64,000 bases of DNA from the NCBI GenBank assembly GCA_037974335.1, contig CM075758.1, positions 20,739,754 through 20,803,753 on the forward strand, written 5' to 3'. Both the position numbers and the translations under genes were made by a program. Of this stretch, positions 27,201 to 41,600 are shown piece after piece; the first letter of the stretch is position 1; each line of letters opens with the position of its first letter. This DNA comes from Prionace glauca (lineage: Eukaryota; Chordata; Chondrichthyes; Carcharhiniformes; Carcharhinidae). The notes beneath the pieces were generated by a model. It did not search any database. It saw only the letters and a program-made list of their open reading frames with translations, and was not told the origin of the DNA.

Positions 27201-30200
27201 AAATGCTTTTCTCATCTAGTTATGAAACTTGGCGAAAGGTCTGACTTTTGGCAACAGAGACTGACTGGCATTCAGCAACCCTTTGGAAATCTATGTTGTT
27301 TTACCCACAATTCTTCAAGCAGTTAGAGGATGAGGGCAATATCAGATAGTAAGCGGGAATAGCTCATTTGCTTTGAGGAAATAATTGGAATCAAATGTGG
27401 GATGACTAAAATGCACCGAGATATGCACTTTGCCGCAAAATTAGAATTTGTGGAGTTTCATGTTACAATGGGAGAGGATAACATTGGAAACAATTCTGGT
27501 GTTACTCAACATGCTTTGTTGAGAATCTTTGGAAACAAATGAGGAAGGACTGAAATGATGAACTTGGTGAAAGAGTTTCTTTTGGAAAGTGCTCACCTTT
27601 GCTTTTCTGCCAGCTTTTCAGACTACATGAGTCAGTGGATTTGATGTTACATTCACCGCCAAAACTAGATTTACTCAAAATGCTGATCTCCGAGATATTG
27701 CACGTTGCCGCATTTTCAGAGTTTTGGCTGTAAAGTGTCAATAGCATTGAGAGAATCTTTGGAAACAAATGAGGAAGGACTGAAATGATGAACTTGGTGA
27801 AAGAGTTTCTTTTGGAAAGTGAAAGCCTTTCACTCTTCACTGAAATATCAAATGTTTGGAGATATCTTTGTGGAAATCGTCAGAAACAGTCCTGGATTTT
27901 ATCAAAATGCTTTTCTCATCCGGTTATGGAACTTGGCGAAAGATCTGACTTTTGGCAAGAGAGACTGACTGGCATTCGGCAACTCTTCGGTAATCTATCT
28001 TGTTCTATCCATAATTCTTCGCGCAGTCAGAGAATGAGTGAAATATCAGATTGTGAGCGGGAACAGCTCATTTGGTTTGAGGAAATAATTGGAATCATAT
28101 GTGAAATTACTAAAATGCTTATCTCACTGAGATATGCACTTTGCCGCTATGTTAGAATTTGTGGAGGTTAAGGTTACAATGGTAAAGAGGACAACATTGG
28201 AATCAATTTTGGTGTTACTCAACATGCTTACCTCATCCAGATATTCACTTTGCTGCTCTGCCAGCTTTTCAGACTACATGAGTCAATGGATTTGATGTTA
28301 TATTTCCAGCCAAACCTAGATTTAGCCAAGATGCTGATCTCTTCCAGATATGCACTTTGTCGCATTATCAGACGTTTGGCTGCAAACTGTCAATAGCATT
28401 GAGAGAATCTTTGGAAACAAATGAGGAGGGAGTGAAATGATGAATTCGGTGAAAGATTTACTTTTGCAATGTGAAAACTTTTCACTGTTTACTGAAATAT
28501 CAAATTGTTGGAGATATCTTTGTGGAAATCGTCAGAATCAGGTCTGGATTTGCTCAAAATGCTTTTCTCATCTAGTTATGAAACTTGGCGAAAGATCTGA
28601 CTTTTGGCAACAGAGACTGACTGGCATTCAGCAACCCTTTGGAAATCTATGTTCTTCGACCCACAATTCTTCAAGCAGTTAGAGGATGAGGGCAATATCA
28701 GATAGTAAGCGGGAATAGTTCATTTGGTTTGAGGAAATAATTGGAATCAAATGTGGGATGACTAAAATGCTCATCTCACCGAGATATGCACTTTGCCGCA
28801 AAATTAGAATTTGTGGAGTTTCATGTTACAATGGGAGAGGATAACATTGGAAAGAGTTCTGGTGTTACTCAACATGCTTTGTTGAGAATCTTTGGAAACA
28901 AATGAGGAAGGACTGAAATGATGAACTTGGTGAAAGAGTTTCTTTCGGAAAGTGAAAACTTTTCATTCTTCACTGAAATATCATCGTTTTGGAGATATCT
29001 TTGTGGGAATCGTCAGAAACAGTTCTGGATTTGATCAAAATGCTATTCTCATCAGGTTATGGAACCTGGCGAAAGATCTGACTTTTGGCAAGAGAGACTG
29101 ACTGGCATTCAGGAACTCTTCTGTAATCTATCTTGTTCTACCCACAGTTCTTCGCGCCGTCAGAGAATGAGTGAAATATCAGATTGTGAGCGGGAACAGA
29201 TCGTTTGGTTTGAGGAAATGATTGGAATCATATGTGAAATTACTAATATGCTTATCTCACTGAGATATGCATATTTGCCGCTATGTTAGAATTTGTGGAG
29301 GTTAAGGTTACAATGGTAAAGAGGACAACATTGGAATCAATTTTGTTGTCACTCAACATGCTTACCTCATCCAGATATGCACTTTGCTTTTCTGCCAGCT
29401 TTTCAGACTACATGAGTCAGTGGATTTGATGTTACATTTACCGCCAAACCTAGATTTAGTCAAGATGCTGATCTCTTCGAGATATGCACTTTATCGCATT
29501 ATCAGAGTGTTGGCTGTAAACTGTCAATAGCATTGAGAGAATCTTTGGAAACAAATGAGGAGGGAGTGAAATGATGAATTCGGTGAAAGATCTTCTTTTG
29601 TAAAGTGAAAACTTTTTACTCTTTACTGAAATATCAAATTTTTGGAGGTATCTTTGTGCAAATCGTCAGAAACAGTTCTGGATTTGCTCAAAATGCTTTT
29701 CTCATCTAGTTATGAATGTTGGCGAAAGATCTGACTTTTGGCAAGAGAGACTGACTGGCATTCAGCAACCCTTTGGATAGCTATGTTGTTCTTCCCACAA
29801 TTCTTCGCGCAGTCAGAGAATGAGTGCAACATCAGATTGTGAGCGGGAACAGCTCATTTGGTTTGAGGAAATAATTGGAATCATATGTGAAATTACTAAA
29901 ATGCTTATCTCACTGAGATATGCACTTTGCCGCTATGTTAGAATTTGTGGAGGTTAAGGTTACAATGGTAAAGAGGGCAACATTGGAATCAATTTTGGTT
30001 TCACTCAACATGCTTACCTCATACAGATATTCACTTTGCTGCTCTGCCAGCTTTTCAGACTACATGAGTCAGTGGATTTGATGTTATATTTACCGCCAAA
30101 TCTGGATTTACTCGAGATGCTGATCTCTTCGTGATATGCACTTTGTCGCATTATCAGACGTTTGGCTGCAAACTGTGAATAGCATTGAGAGAATCTTTGG

Positions 30201-33200
30201 AAACAAATGAGGAGGGAGTGAAATGATGAATTCGGTGAAAGATTTAGTTTTGCAATGTGAAAACTTTTCTCTTTACTGAAATATCAAATCTTTGGAGATA
30301 TCTTTGTGGAAATCGTCAGAAACAGTTCTGGATTTGCTCAAAATGCTTTTCTCATCTAGTTATGAAACTTGGCGAAAGGTCTGACTTTTGGCAACAGAGA
30401 CTGACTGGCATTCAGCAACCCTTTGGAAATCTATGTTGTTTTACCCACAATTCTTCAAGCAGTTAGAGGATGAGGGCAATATCAGATAGTAAGCGGGAAT
30501 AGCTCATTTGCTTTGAGGAAATAATTGGAATCAAATGTGGGATGACTAAAATGCACCGAGATATGCACTTTGCCGCAAAATTAGAATTTGTGGAGTTTCA
30601 TGTTACAATGGGAGAGGATAACATTGGAAACAATTCTGGTGTTACTCAACATGCTTTGTTGAGAATCTTTGGAAACAAATGAGGAAGGACTGAAATGATG
30701 AACTTGGTGAAAGAGTTTCTTTCGGAAAGTGAAAACTTTTCACTCTTCACTGAAATATCAACGTTTTGGAGATATCTTTATGGGAATCGTCAGAAACAGT
30801 TCTGGATTTGCTCAAAATGGTTTTCTCATCAGGTTATGGAACCTGGCGAAAGATCTGACTTTTGGCAAGAGAGAATGACTGGCATTCAGGAACTCTTCTG
30901 TAATCTATCTTGTTCTACCCACAGTTCTTCGCGCAGTCAGAGAATGAGTGAAATATCAGATTGTGAGCGGGAACAGATCGTTTGGTTTGAGGAAATGATT
31001 GGAATCATATGTGAAATTACTAATATGCTTATCTCACTGAGATATGCACTTTGCCGCTATGTTAGAATTCGTGGAGGTTAAGGTTACAATGGTAAAGAGG
31101 ACAACATTGGAATCAATTTTGTTGTCACTCAACATGCTTACCTCATCCAGATATGCACTTTGCTTTTCTGCCAGCTTTTCAGACTACATGAGTCAGTGGA
31201 TTTGATGTTACATTTACCGCCAAACCTAGATTTAGTCAAGATGCTGATCTCTTCGAGATATGCACTTTATCGCATTATCAGAGTGTTGGCTGTAAACTGT
31301 CAATAGCATTGAGAGAATCTTTGGAAACAAATGAGGAGGGAGTGAAATGATGAATTCGGTGAAAGATCTTCTTTTGTAAAGTGAAAACTTTTTACTCTTT
31401 ACTGAAATATCAAATTTTTGGAGGTATCTTTGTGCAAATCGTCAGAAACAGTTCTGGATTTGCTCAAAATGCTTTTCTCATCTAGTTATGAATGTTGGCG
31501 AAAGATCTGACTTTTGGCAAGAGAGACTGACTGGCATTCAGCAACCCTTTGGATAGCTATGTTGTTCTTCCCACAATTCTTCGCGCAGTCAGAGAATGAG
31601 TGCAACATCAGATTGTGAGCGGGAACAGCTCATTTGGTTTGAGGAAATAATTGGAATCATATGTGAAATTACTAAAATGCTTATCTCACTGAGATATGCA
31701 CTTTGCCGCTATGTTAGAATTTGTGGAGGTTAAGGTTACAATGGTAAAGAGGGCAACATTGGAATCAATTTTGGTTTCACTCAACATGCTTACCTCATAC
31801 AGATATTCACTTTGCTGCTCCGCCACATTTTCAGACTACATGAGTCAGTGGATTTGATGTTATATTTACCGCCAAATCTGGATTTACTCGAGATGCTGAT
31901 CTCTTCGTGATATGCACTTTGTCGCATTACAGACGTTTGGCTGCAAACTGTGAATAGCATTGAGAGAATCTTTGGAAACAAATGAGGAGGGAGTGAAATG
32001 ATGAATTCGGTGAAAGATTTAGTTTTGCAATGTGAAAACTTTTCTCTTTACTGAAATATCAAATCTTTGGAGATATCTTTGTGGAAATCGTCAGAAACAG
32101 TTCTGGATTTGCTCAAAATGCTTTTCTCATCTAGTTATGAAACTTGGCGAAAGGTCTGACTTTTGGCAACAGAGACTGACTGGCATTCAGCAACCCTTTG
32201 GAAATCTATGTTGTTTTACCCACAATTCTTCAAGCAGTTAGAGGATGAGGGCAATATCAGATAGTAAGCGGGAATAGCTCATTTGCTTTGAGGAAATAAT
32301 TGGAATCAAATGTGGGATGACTAAAATGCACCGAGATATGCACTTTGCCGCAAAATTAGAATTTGTGGAGTTTCATGTTACAATGGGAGAGGATAACATT
32401 GGAAACAATTCTGGTGTTACTCAACATGCTTTGTTGAGAATCTTTGGAAACAAATGAGGAAGGACTGAAATGATGAACTTGGTGAAAGAGTTTCTTTTGG
32501 AAAGTGCTCACCTTTGCTTTTCTGCCAGCTTTTCAGACTACATGAGTCAGTGGATTTGATGTTACATTCACCGCCAAAACTAGATTTACTCAAAATGCTG
32601 ATCTCCGAGATATTGCACGTTGCCGCATTTTCAGAGTTTTGGCTGTAAAGTGTCAATAGCATTGAGAGAATCTTTGGAAACAAATGAGGAAGGACTGAAA
32701 TGATGAACTTGGTGAAAGAGTTTCTTTTGGAAAGTGAAAGCCTTTCACTCTTCACTGAAATATCAAATGTTTGGAGATATCTTTGTGGAAATCGTCAGAA
32801 ACAGTCCTGGATTTTATCAAAATGCTTTTCTCATCCGGTTATGGAACTTGGCGAAAGATCTGACTTTTGGCAAGAGAGACTGACTGGCATTCGGCAACTC
32901 TTCGGTAATCTATCTTGTTCTATCCATAATTCTTCGCGCAGTCAGAGAATGAGTGAAATATCAGATTGTGAGCGGGAACAGCTCATTTGGTTTGAGGAAA
33001 TAATTGGAATCATATGTGAAATTACTAAAATGCTTATCTCACTGAGATATGCACTTTGCCGCTATGTTAGAATTTGTGGAGGTTAAGGTTACAATGGTAA
33101 AGAGGAAAACATTGGAATCAATTTTGGTGTTACTCAACATGCTTACCTCATCCAGATATTCACTTTGCTGCTCTGCCAGCTTTTCAGACTACATGAGTCA

Positions 33201-36194
33201 ATGGATTTGATGTTATATTTCCAGCCAAACCTAGATTTAGCCAAGATGCTGATCTCTTCCAGATATGCACTTTGTCGCATTATCAGACGTTTGGCTGCAA
33301 ACTGTCAATAGCATTGAGAGAATCTTTGGAAACAAATGAGGAGGGAGTGAAATGATGAATTCGGTGAAAGATTTACTTTTGCAATGTGAAAACTTTTCAC
33401 TGTTTACTGAAATATCAAATTGTTGGAGATATCTTTGTGGAAATCGTCAGAATCAGGTCTGGATTTGCTCAAAATGCTTTTCTCATCTAGTTATGAAACT
33501 TGGCGAAAGATCTGACTTTTGGCAACAGAGACTGACTGGCATTCAGCAACCCTTTGGAAATCTATGTTCTTCGACCCACAATTCTTCAAGCAGTTAGAGG
33601 ATGAGGGCAATATCAGATAGTAAGCGGGAATAGTTCATTTGGTTTGAGGAAATAATTGGAATCAAATGTGGGATGACTAAAATGCTCATCTCACCGAGAT
33701 ATGCACTTTGCCGCAAAATTAGAATTTGTGGAGTTTCATGTTACAATGGGAGAGGATAACATTGGAAAGAGTTCTGGTGTTACTCAACATGCTTTGTTGA
33801 GAATCTTTGGAAACAAATGAGGAAGGACTGAAATGATGAACTTGGTGAAAGAGTTTCTTTCGGAAAGTGAAAACTTTTCATTCTTCACTGAAATATCATC
33901 GTTTTGGAGATATCTTTGTGGGAATCGTCAGAAACAGTTCTGGATTTGATCAAAATGCTATTCTCATCAGGTTATGGAACCTGGCGAAAGATCTGACTTT
34001 TGGCAAGAGAGACTGACTGGCATTCAGGAACTCTTCTGTAATCTATCTTGTTCTACCCACAGTTCTTCGCGCCGTCAGAGAATGAGTGAAATATCAGATT
34101 GTGAGCGGGAACAGATCGTTTGGTTTGAGGAAATGATTGGAATCATATGTGAAATTACTAATATGCTTATCTCACTGAGATATGCATATTTGCCGCTATG
34201 TTAGAATTTGTGGAGGTTAAGGTTACAATGGTAAAGAGGACAACATTGGAATCAATTTTGTTGTCACTCAACATGCTTACCTCATCCAGATATGCACTTT
34301 GCTTTTCTGCCAGCTTTTCAGACTACATGAGTCAGTGGATTTGATGTTACATTTACCGCCAAACCTAGATTTAGTCAAGATGCTGATCTCTTCGAGATAT
34401 GCACTTTATCGCATTATCAGAGTGTTGGCTGTAAACTGTCAATAGCATTGAGAGAATCTTTGGAAACAAATGAGGAGGGAGTGAAATGATGAATTCGGTG
34501 AAAGATCTTCTTTTGTAAAGTGAAAACTTTTTACTCTTTACTGAAATATCAAATTTTTGGAGGTATCTTTGTGCAAATCGTCAGAAACAGTTCTGGATTT
34601 GCTCAAAATGCTTTTCTCATCTAGTTATGAATGTTGGCGAAAGATCTGACTTTTGGCAAGAGAGACTGACTGGCATTCAGCAACCCTTTGGATAGCTATG
34701 TTGTTCTTCCCACAATTCTTCGCGCAGTCAGAGAATGAGTGCAACATCAGATTGTGAGCGGGAACAGCTCATTTGGTTTGAGGAAATAATTGGAATCATA
34801 TGTGAAATTACTAAAATGCTTATCTCACTGAGATATGCACTTTGCCGCTATGTTAGAATTTGTGGAGGTTAAGGTTACAATGGTAAAGAGGGCAACATTG
34901 GAATCAATTTTGGTTTCACTCAACATGCTTACCTCATACAGATATTCACTTTGCTGCTCTGCCACATTTTCAGACTACATGAGTCAGTGGATTTGATGTT
35001 ATATTTACCGCCAAATCTGGATTTACTCGAGATGCTGATCTCTTCGTGATATGCACTTTGTCGCATTATCAGACGTTTGGCTGCAAACTGTGAATAGCAT
35101 TGAGAGAATCTTTGGAAACAAATGAGGAGGGAGTGAAATGATGAATTCGGTGAAAGATTTAGTTTTGCAATGTGAAAACTTTTCTCTTTACTGAAATATC
35201 AAATCTTTGGAGATATCTTTGTGGAAATCGTCAGAAACAGTTCTGGATTTGCTCAAAATGCTTTTCTCATCTAGTTATGAAACTTGGCGAAAGGTCTGAC
35301 TTTTGGCAACAGAGACTGACTGGCATTCAGCAACCCTTTGGAAATCTATGTTGTTTTACCCACAATTCTTCAAGCAGTTAGAGGATGAGGGCAATATCAG
35401 ATAGTAAGCGGGAATAGCTCATTTGCTTTGAGGAAATAATTGGAATCAAATGTGGGATGACTAAAATGCACCGAGATATGCACTTTGCCGCAAAATTAGA
35501 ATTTGTGGAGTTTCATGTTACAATGGGAGAGGATAACATTGGAAACAATTCTGGTGTTACTCAACATGCTTTGTTGAGAATCTTTGGAAACAAATGAGGA
35601 AGGACTGAAATGATGAACTTGGTGAAAGAGTTTCTTTCGGAAAGTGAAAACTTTTCACTCTTCACTGAAATATCAACGTTTTGGAGATATCTTTATGGGA
35701 ATCGTCAGAAACAGTTCTGGATTTGCTCAAAATGGTTTTCTCATCAGGTTATGGAACCTGGCGAAAGATCTGACTTTTGGCAAGAGAGAATGACTGGCAT
35801 TCAGGAACTCTTCTGTAATCTATCTTGTTCTACCCACAGTTCTTCGCGCAGTCAGAGAATGAGTGAAATATCAGATTGTGAGCGGGAACAGATCGTTTGG
35901 TTTGAGGAAATGATTGGAATCATATGTGAAATTACTAATATGCTTATCTCACTGAGATATGCACTTTGCCGCTATGTTAGAATTCGTGGAGGTTAAGGTT
36001 ACAATGGTAAAGAGGACAACATTGGAATCAATTTTGTTGTCACTCAACATGCTTACCTCATCCAGATATGCACTTTGCTTTTCTGCCAGCTTTTCAGACT
36101 ACATGAGTCAGTGGATTTGATGTTACATTTACCGCCAAACCTAGATTTAGTCAAGATGCTGATCTCTTCGAGATATGCACTTTATCGCATTATC
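21280..36194 (+). repeat. Higher-order repeat A (3,139-bp block, one version expanded to 4,915 bp)
   Basis: Block order by unit length is 227, 652, 482, 652, 652, 473 bp. Copies start at 21,280, 24,418, 27,557 and 32,472. The third copy carries three extra units (30,695-32,471, 1,776 bp), making it 4,915 bp. The fourth copy repeats the same extension until about 36,194, where it changes to another unit type. Copies differ at only a few bases, for example a 1-bp loss in CATTATCAGACG at 27,006-27,018 relative to 23,868. Confidence 0.92.
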
Positions 36195-38670
36195 AGACGT
36201 TTGGCTGCAAACTGTGAATAGCATTGAGAGAATCTTTGGAAACAAATGAGGAGGGAGTGAAATGATGAATTCGGTGAAAGATTTACTTTTGCAATGTGAA
36301 AACTTTTCACTCTTTACTGAAATATCAAATTTCTGGAGATATCTTTGTGGAAATCTTCAGAAACAGTTCTGGATTTGATCAAAATGCTTTTCTCATCAGG
36401 TTATGGAACCTGGCGAAAGATCTGACTTTTGGCAACAGAGACTGACTGGTAATCAGCAACTCTTTGGTAATCTATGTTGTTCTACCCACAATTCTTCAAG
36501 CAGTTAGAGGATGAGGGCCATATCAGATAGTAAGCGGGAATAGCTCATTTGCTTTGAGGAAATAATTGGAATCAAATGTGGGATGACTAAAATGCTCATC
36601 TCACCGAGATATGCACTTTGCCGCAAAATTAGAATTTGTGCAGTTTCATGTTACAATGGGAGAGGATAACATTGGAAACAATTCTGGTGTTACTCAACAT
36701 GCTTTGTTGAGAATCTGTGGAAACAAATGAGGAAGGACTGAACTTGGTGAAAGAGTTTCTTTCGGAAAGTGAAAACTATTCACTCTTCACTGAAATATCA
36801 AAGTTTTGGAGATATCTTTGTGGGAATCGTCAGAAACAGTTCTGGATTTGACGAAAATGCTTTTCTCATCAGGTTATGGAACCTGGCGAAAGATCTGACT
36901 TTTGGCAAGAGAGACTGACTGGCATTCAGGAACTCTTCGGTAATCTATCTTGTTCTACCCACAGTTCTTCGCGCAGTGAGAGAATGAGTGAAATATCAGA
37001 TTGTGAGCGGGAACAGATCGTTTGGTTTGAGGAAATGATTGGAATCATATGTGAAATTACTAATATGCTTATCTCACTGAGATATGCACTTTGCCGCTAT
37101 GTTAGAATTTATGGAGGTTAAAGTTACAATGGTAAAGAGGACAACATTGGAATCAAATTTGTTGTCACTCAACATGCTTACCTCATCCAGATATGCACTT
37201 TGCTTTTCTGCCAGCTTTTCAGACTACATCAGTCAGTGGATTTGATGTTACATTTACCGCCAAACCAAGATTTACTCAAAATGCTGATCTCCGAGATATT
37301 GCACGTTGCCGCATTTTCAGAGTTTTGGCTGTAAAGTGTCAATAACATTGAGAGAATCTTTGGAAACAAATGAGGAAGGACTGAAATGATGAACTTGGTG
37401 AAAAAAAGCCTTTCACTCTTCACTGAAATATCAAATGTTTGGAGATATCTTTGTGGAAATCGTCAGAAACAGTCCTGGATTTTATCAAAATGCTTTCCTC
37501 ATCCGGTTATGGAACTTGGCGAAAGATCTGACTTTTGGCAAGAGAGACTGACTGGCATTCGGCAACTCTTCGGTAATCTATCTTGTTCTATCCACAATTC
37601 TTCGCGCAGTCTGAGAATGAGTGAAATATCAGATTGTGAGCGGGAACAGCTCATTTGGTTTGAGGAAATAATTGGAATCATATGTGAAATTACTAAACTG
37701 CTTATCTCACTGAGATATGCACTTTGCCGCTATGTTAGAATTTGTGGAGGTTAAGGTTACAATGGTAAAGAGGACAACATTGGAATCCATTTTGTTGTCA
37801 CTCAACATGCTTACCTCATCCAGATATGCACTTTGCTTTTCTGCCAGCTTTTCAGACTACATGAGTCAGTGGATTTGATGTTACATTTACCGCCAAACCT
37901 AGATTTAGTCAAGATGCTGATCTCTTCGAGATATGCACTTTATCGCATTATCAGAGTGTTGGCTGTAAACTGTCAATAGCATTGAGAGAATCTTTGGAAA
38001 CAAATGAGGAGGGAGTGAAATGATGAATTCGGTGAAAGATCTTCTTTTGTAAAGTGAAAACTTTTTACTCTTTACTGAAATATCAAATTTTTGGAGATAT
38101 CTTTGTGCAAATCGTCAGAAACAGTTCTGGATTTGCTCAAAATGCTTTTCTCATCTAGTTATGAAACTTGGCGAAAGATCTGACTTTTGGCAACAGAGAC
38201 TGACTGGCATTCAGCAACCCTTTGGATAGCTATGTTGTTCTACCCACAATTCTTCGCGCAGTCAGAGAATGAGTGCAACATCAGATTGTGAGCGGGAACA
38301 GCTCATTTGGTTTGAGGAAATAATTGGAATCATATGTGAAATTACTAAAATGCTTATTTCACTGAGATATGCACTTTGCCGCTATGTTAGAATTTGTGGA
38401 GGTTATGGTTACAATGGTAAAGAGGACAACATTGGAATCAATTTTGGTTTCACTCAACATGCTTACCTCATCCAGATATGCACTTTGCTTTTCTGCCAGC
38501 TTTTCAGACTACATGAGTCAGTGGATTTGATGTTACATTTACCGCCAAAACTAGATTTACTCAAAATGCTGATCTCCGAGATATTGCACGTTGCCGCATT
38601 TTCAGAGTTTTGGCTGTAAAGTGTCAATAGCATTGAGAGAATCTTTGGAAACAAATGAGGAAGGACTGAA
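36195..38670 (+). repeat. Transitional units between higher-order repeats A and B
   Basis: Four units (heads at 36,262, about 36,739, 37,386, 38,020) with private variants, including an 18-bp loss after the start-like word in the 37,386 unit. They join the A-type and B-type blocks. Confidence 0.75.
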
Positions 38671-41600
38671 ATGATGAACTTGGTGAAAGAGTTTCTTTTG
38701 GAAAGTGAAAGCCTTTCACTCTTCACTGAAATATCAAATGTTTGGAGATATCTTTGTGGAAATCGTCAGAAACAGACCTGGATTTTATCAAAATGCTTTT
38801 CTCATCCGGTTATGGAACTTGGCGAAAGATCTGACTTTTGGCAAGAGAGACTGACTGGCATTCGGCAACTCTTCGGTAATCTATCTTGTTCTATCCACAA
38901 TTCTTCGCGCAGTCTGAGAATGAGTGAAATATCAGATTGTGAGCGGGAACAGCTCATTTGGTTTGAGGAAATAATTGGAATCATATGTGAAATTACTAAA
39001 CTGCTTATCTCACTGAGATATGCACTTTGCCGCTATGTTAGAATTTGTGGAGGTTAAGGTTACAATGGTAAAGAGGACAACATTGGAATCAATTTTGGTT
39101 TCACTCAACATGCTTACCTCATCCAGATATTCACTTTGCTGCTCTGCCAGCTTTTCAGACTACATGAGTCAGTGGATATGATGTTATATTTACAGCCAAA
39201 CCTGGACTTACGCAGAATGCTGATCTCTTCGAGATATGCACGTTGCCGCATTTTCAGAGTTTTGGCTGTAAAGTGTCAATAGCATTGAGAGAATCTTTGG
39301 AAACAGATGTGGAAGGACTGAAATGATAAACTTGGTGAAAGAGTGTCTTTTGGAAAGTGCAAACTTTTCACTCTTCACTGAAATATCAAATTTCTGGAGA
39401 TATCTTTGTGGAAATCTTCAGAAACAGTTCTGGATTTGATCAAAATGCTTTTTGGAACCTGGCGAAAGATATGATTTTTGGCAACAGAGACTGACTGGTA
39501 TTCAGCAACTCTTTGGTAATCTATGTTGTTCTACCCACAATTCTTCGCCGAGTTAGTGGATGAGGGCAATATCAGATTGTCAGCGGGAACAGCTCATTTG
39601 GTTTGAGGAAATAATTGGAAGCAAATGTGCGATGACTAAAATGCTTATCTCACCGAGATATGCACTTTGCAGCAGAATTAGAATTTGTGGAGTTTCATGT
39701 TACAATGGGAGAGGATAACATTGGAAACAACTCTGGTGTTACTCAACATGCTTACTTCATCCAGATATGCACTTTGCTGCTCTGTCAGCTTTTCAGCCTA
39801 CATGAGTCACTCGATTTGATGTTATATTTACAGCCAAACCTAGATTTACTCAAAATGCTGATCTCCGAGATATTGCACGTTGCCGCATTTTCAGAGTTTT
39901 GGCTGTAAAGTGTCAATAGCATTGAGAGAATCTTTGGAAACAAATGAGGAAGGACTGAAATGATGAACTTGGTGAAAGAGTTTCTTTTGGAAAGTGAAAG
40001 CCTTTCACTCTTCACTGAAATATCAAATGTTTGGAGATATCTTTGTGGAAATCGTCAGAAACAGTCCTGGATTTTGTCAAAATGCTTTTCTCATCCGGTT
40101 ATGGAACTTGGCGAAAGATCTGACTTTTGGCAAGAGAGACTGACTGGCATTCGGCAACTATTCGGTAATCTATCTTGTTCTATCCACAATTCTTCGCGCA
40201 GTCTGAGAATGAGTGAAATATCAGATTGTGAACGGGAACAGCTCATTTGGTTTGAGGAAATAATTGGAATCATATGTGAAATTACTAAAATGCTTATCTC
40301 ACTGAGATATGCACTTTGCCGCTATGTTAGAATTTGTGGAGGTTAAGGTTACAATGGTAAAGAGGAAAACATTCGAATCAATTTTGGTGTTACTCAACAT
40401 GCTTACCTCATCCAGATATTCACTTTGCTGCTCTGTCAGCTTTTCAGACTACATGAGTCAATGGATTTGATGTTATATTTACAGCCAAACCTAGATTTAG
40501 CCAAGATGCTGATCTCTTCCAGATATGCACTTTGTCGCATTATCAGACGTTTGGCTGCAAACTGTGAATAGCATTGAGAGAATCTTTGGAAACAATATGA
40601 GGAGGGAGTGAAATGATGAATTCGGTGAAAGATTTACTTTTGCAATGTGAAAACTTTTCACTCTTTAGTGAAATATCAAATTTTTGGAGATATCTTTGTG
40701 GAAATCGTCAGAAACAGTTCTGGATTTGCTCAAAATGCTTTTCTCATCTAGTTATGAAACTTGGCGAAAGATCTGACTTTTGGCAACAGAGACTGACTGG
40801 CATTCAGCAACCCTTTGGAAATCTATGTTGTTCTACCCACAATTCTTCAAGCAGTTAGAGGATGAGGGCAATATCAGATAGTAAGCGGGAATAGCTCATT
40901 TGCTTTGAGGAAATAATTGGAATCAAATGTGGGATGACTAAAATGCTCATCTCACCGAGATATGCACTTTGCCGCAAAATTAGAATTTGTGGAGTTTCAT
41001 GTTACAATGGGAGAGGATAACATTGGAAACAATTCTGGTGTTACTCAACATGCTTTATTGAGAATCTTTGGAAACAAATGAGGAAGGACTGAAATGATGA
41101 ACTTGGTGAAAGAGTTTGTTTTGGAAAGTGCTTACCTTTGCTTTTCTGCCAGCTTTTCAGACTACATGAGTCAGTGGATTTGATGTTACATTCACCGCCA
41201 AAACTAGATTTACTCAAAATGCTGATCTCCGAGATATGCACGTTGCCGCATTTTCAGAGTTTTGGCTGTAAAGTGTCAATAGCATTGAGAGAATCTTTGG
41301 AAACAAATGAGGAAGGACTGAAATGATGAACTTGGTGAAAGAGTTTCTTTTGGAAAGTGAAAGCCTTTCACTCTTCACTGAAATATCAAATGTTTGGAGA
41401 TATCTTTGTGGAAATCGTCAGAAACAGTCCTGGATTTTATCAAAATGCTTTTCTCATCCGGTTATGGAACTTGGCGAAAGATCTGACTTTTGGCAAGAGA
41501 GACTGACTGGCATTCGGCAACTCTTCGGTAATCTATCTTGTTCTATCCATAATTCTTCGCGCAGTCAGAGAATGAGTGAAATATCAGATTGTGAGCGGGA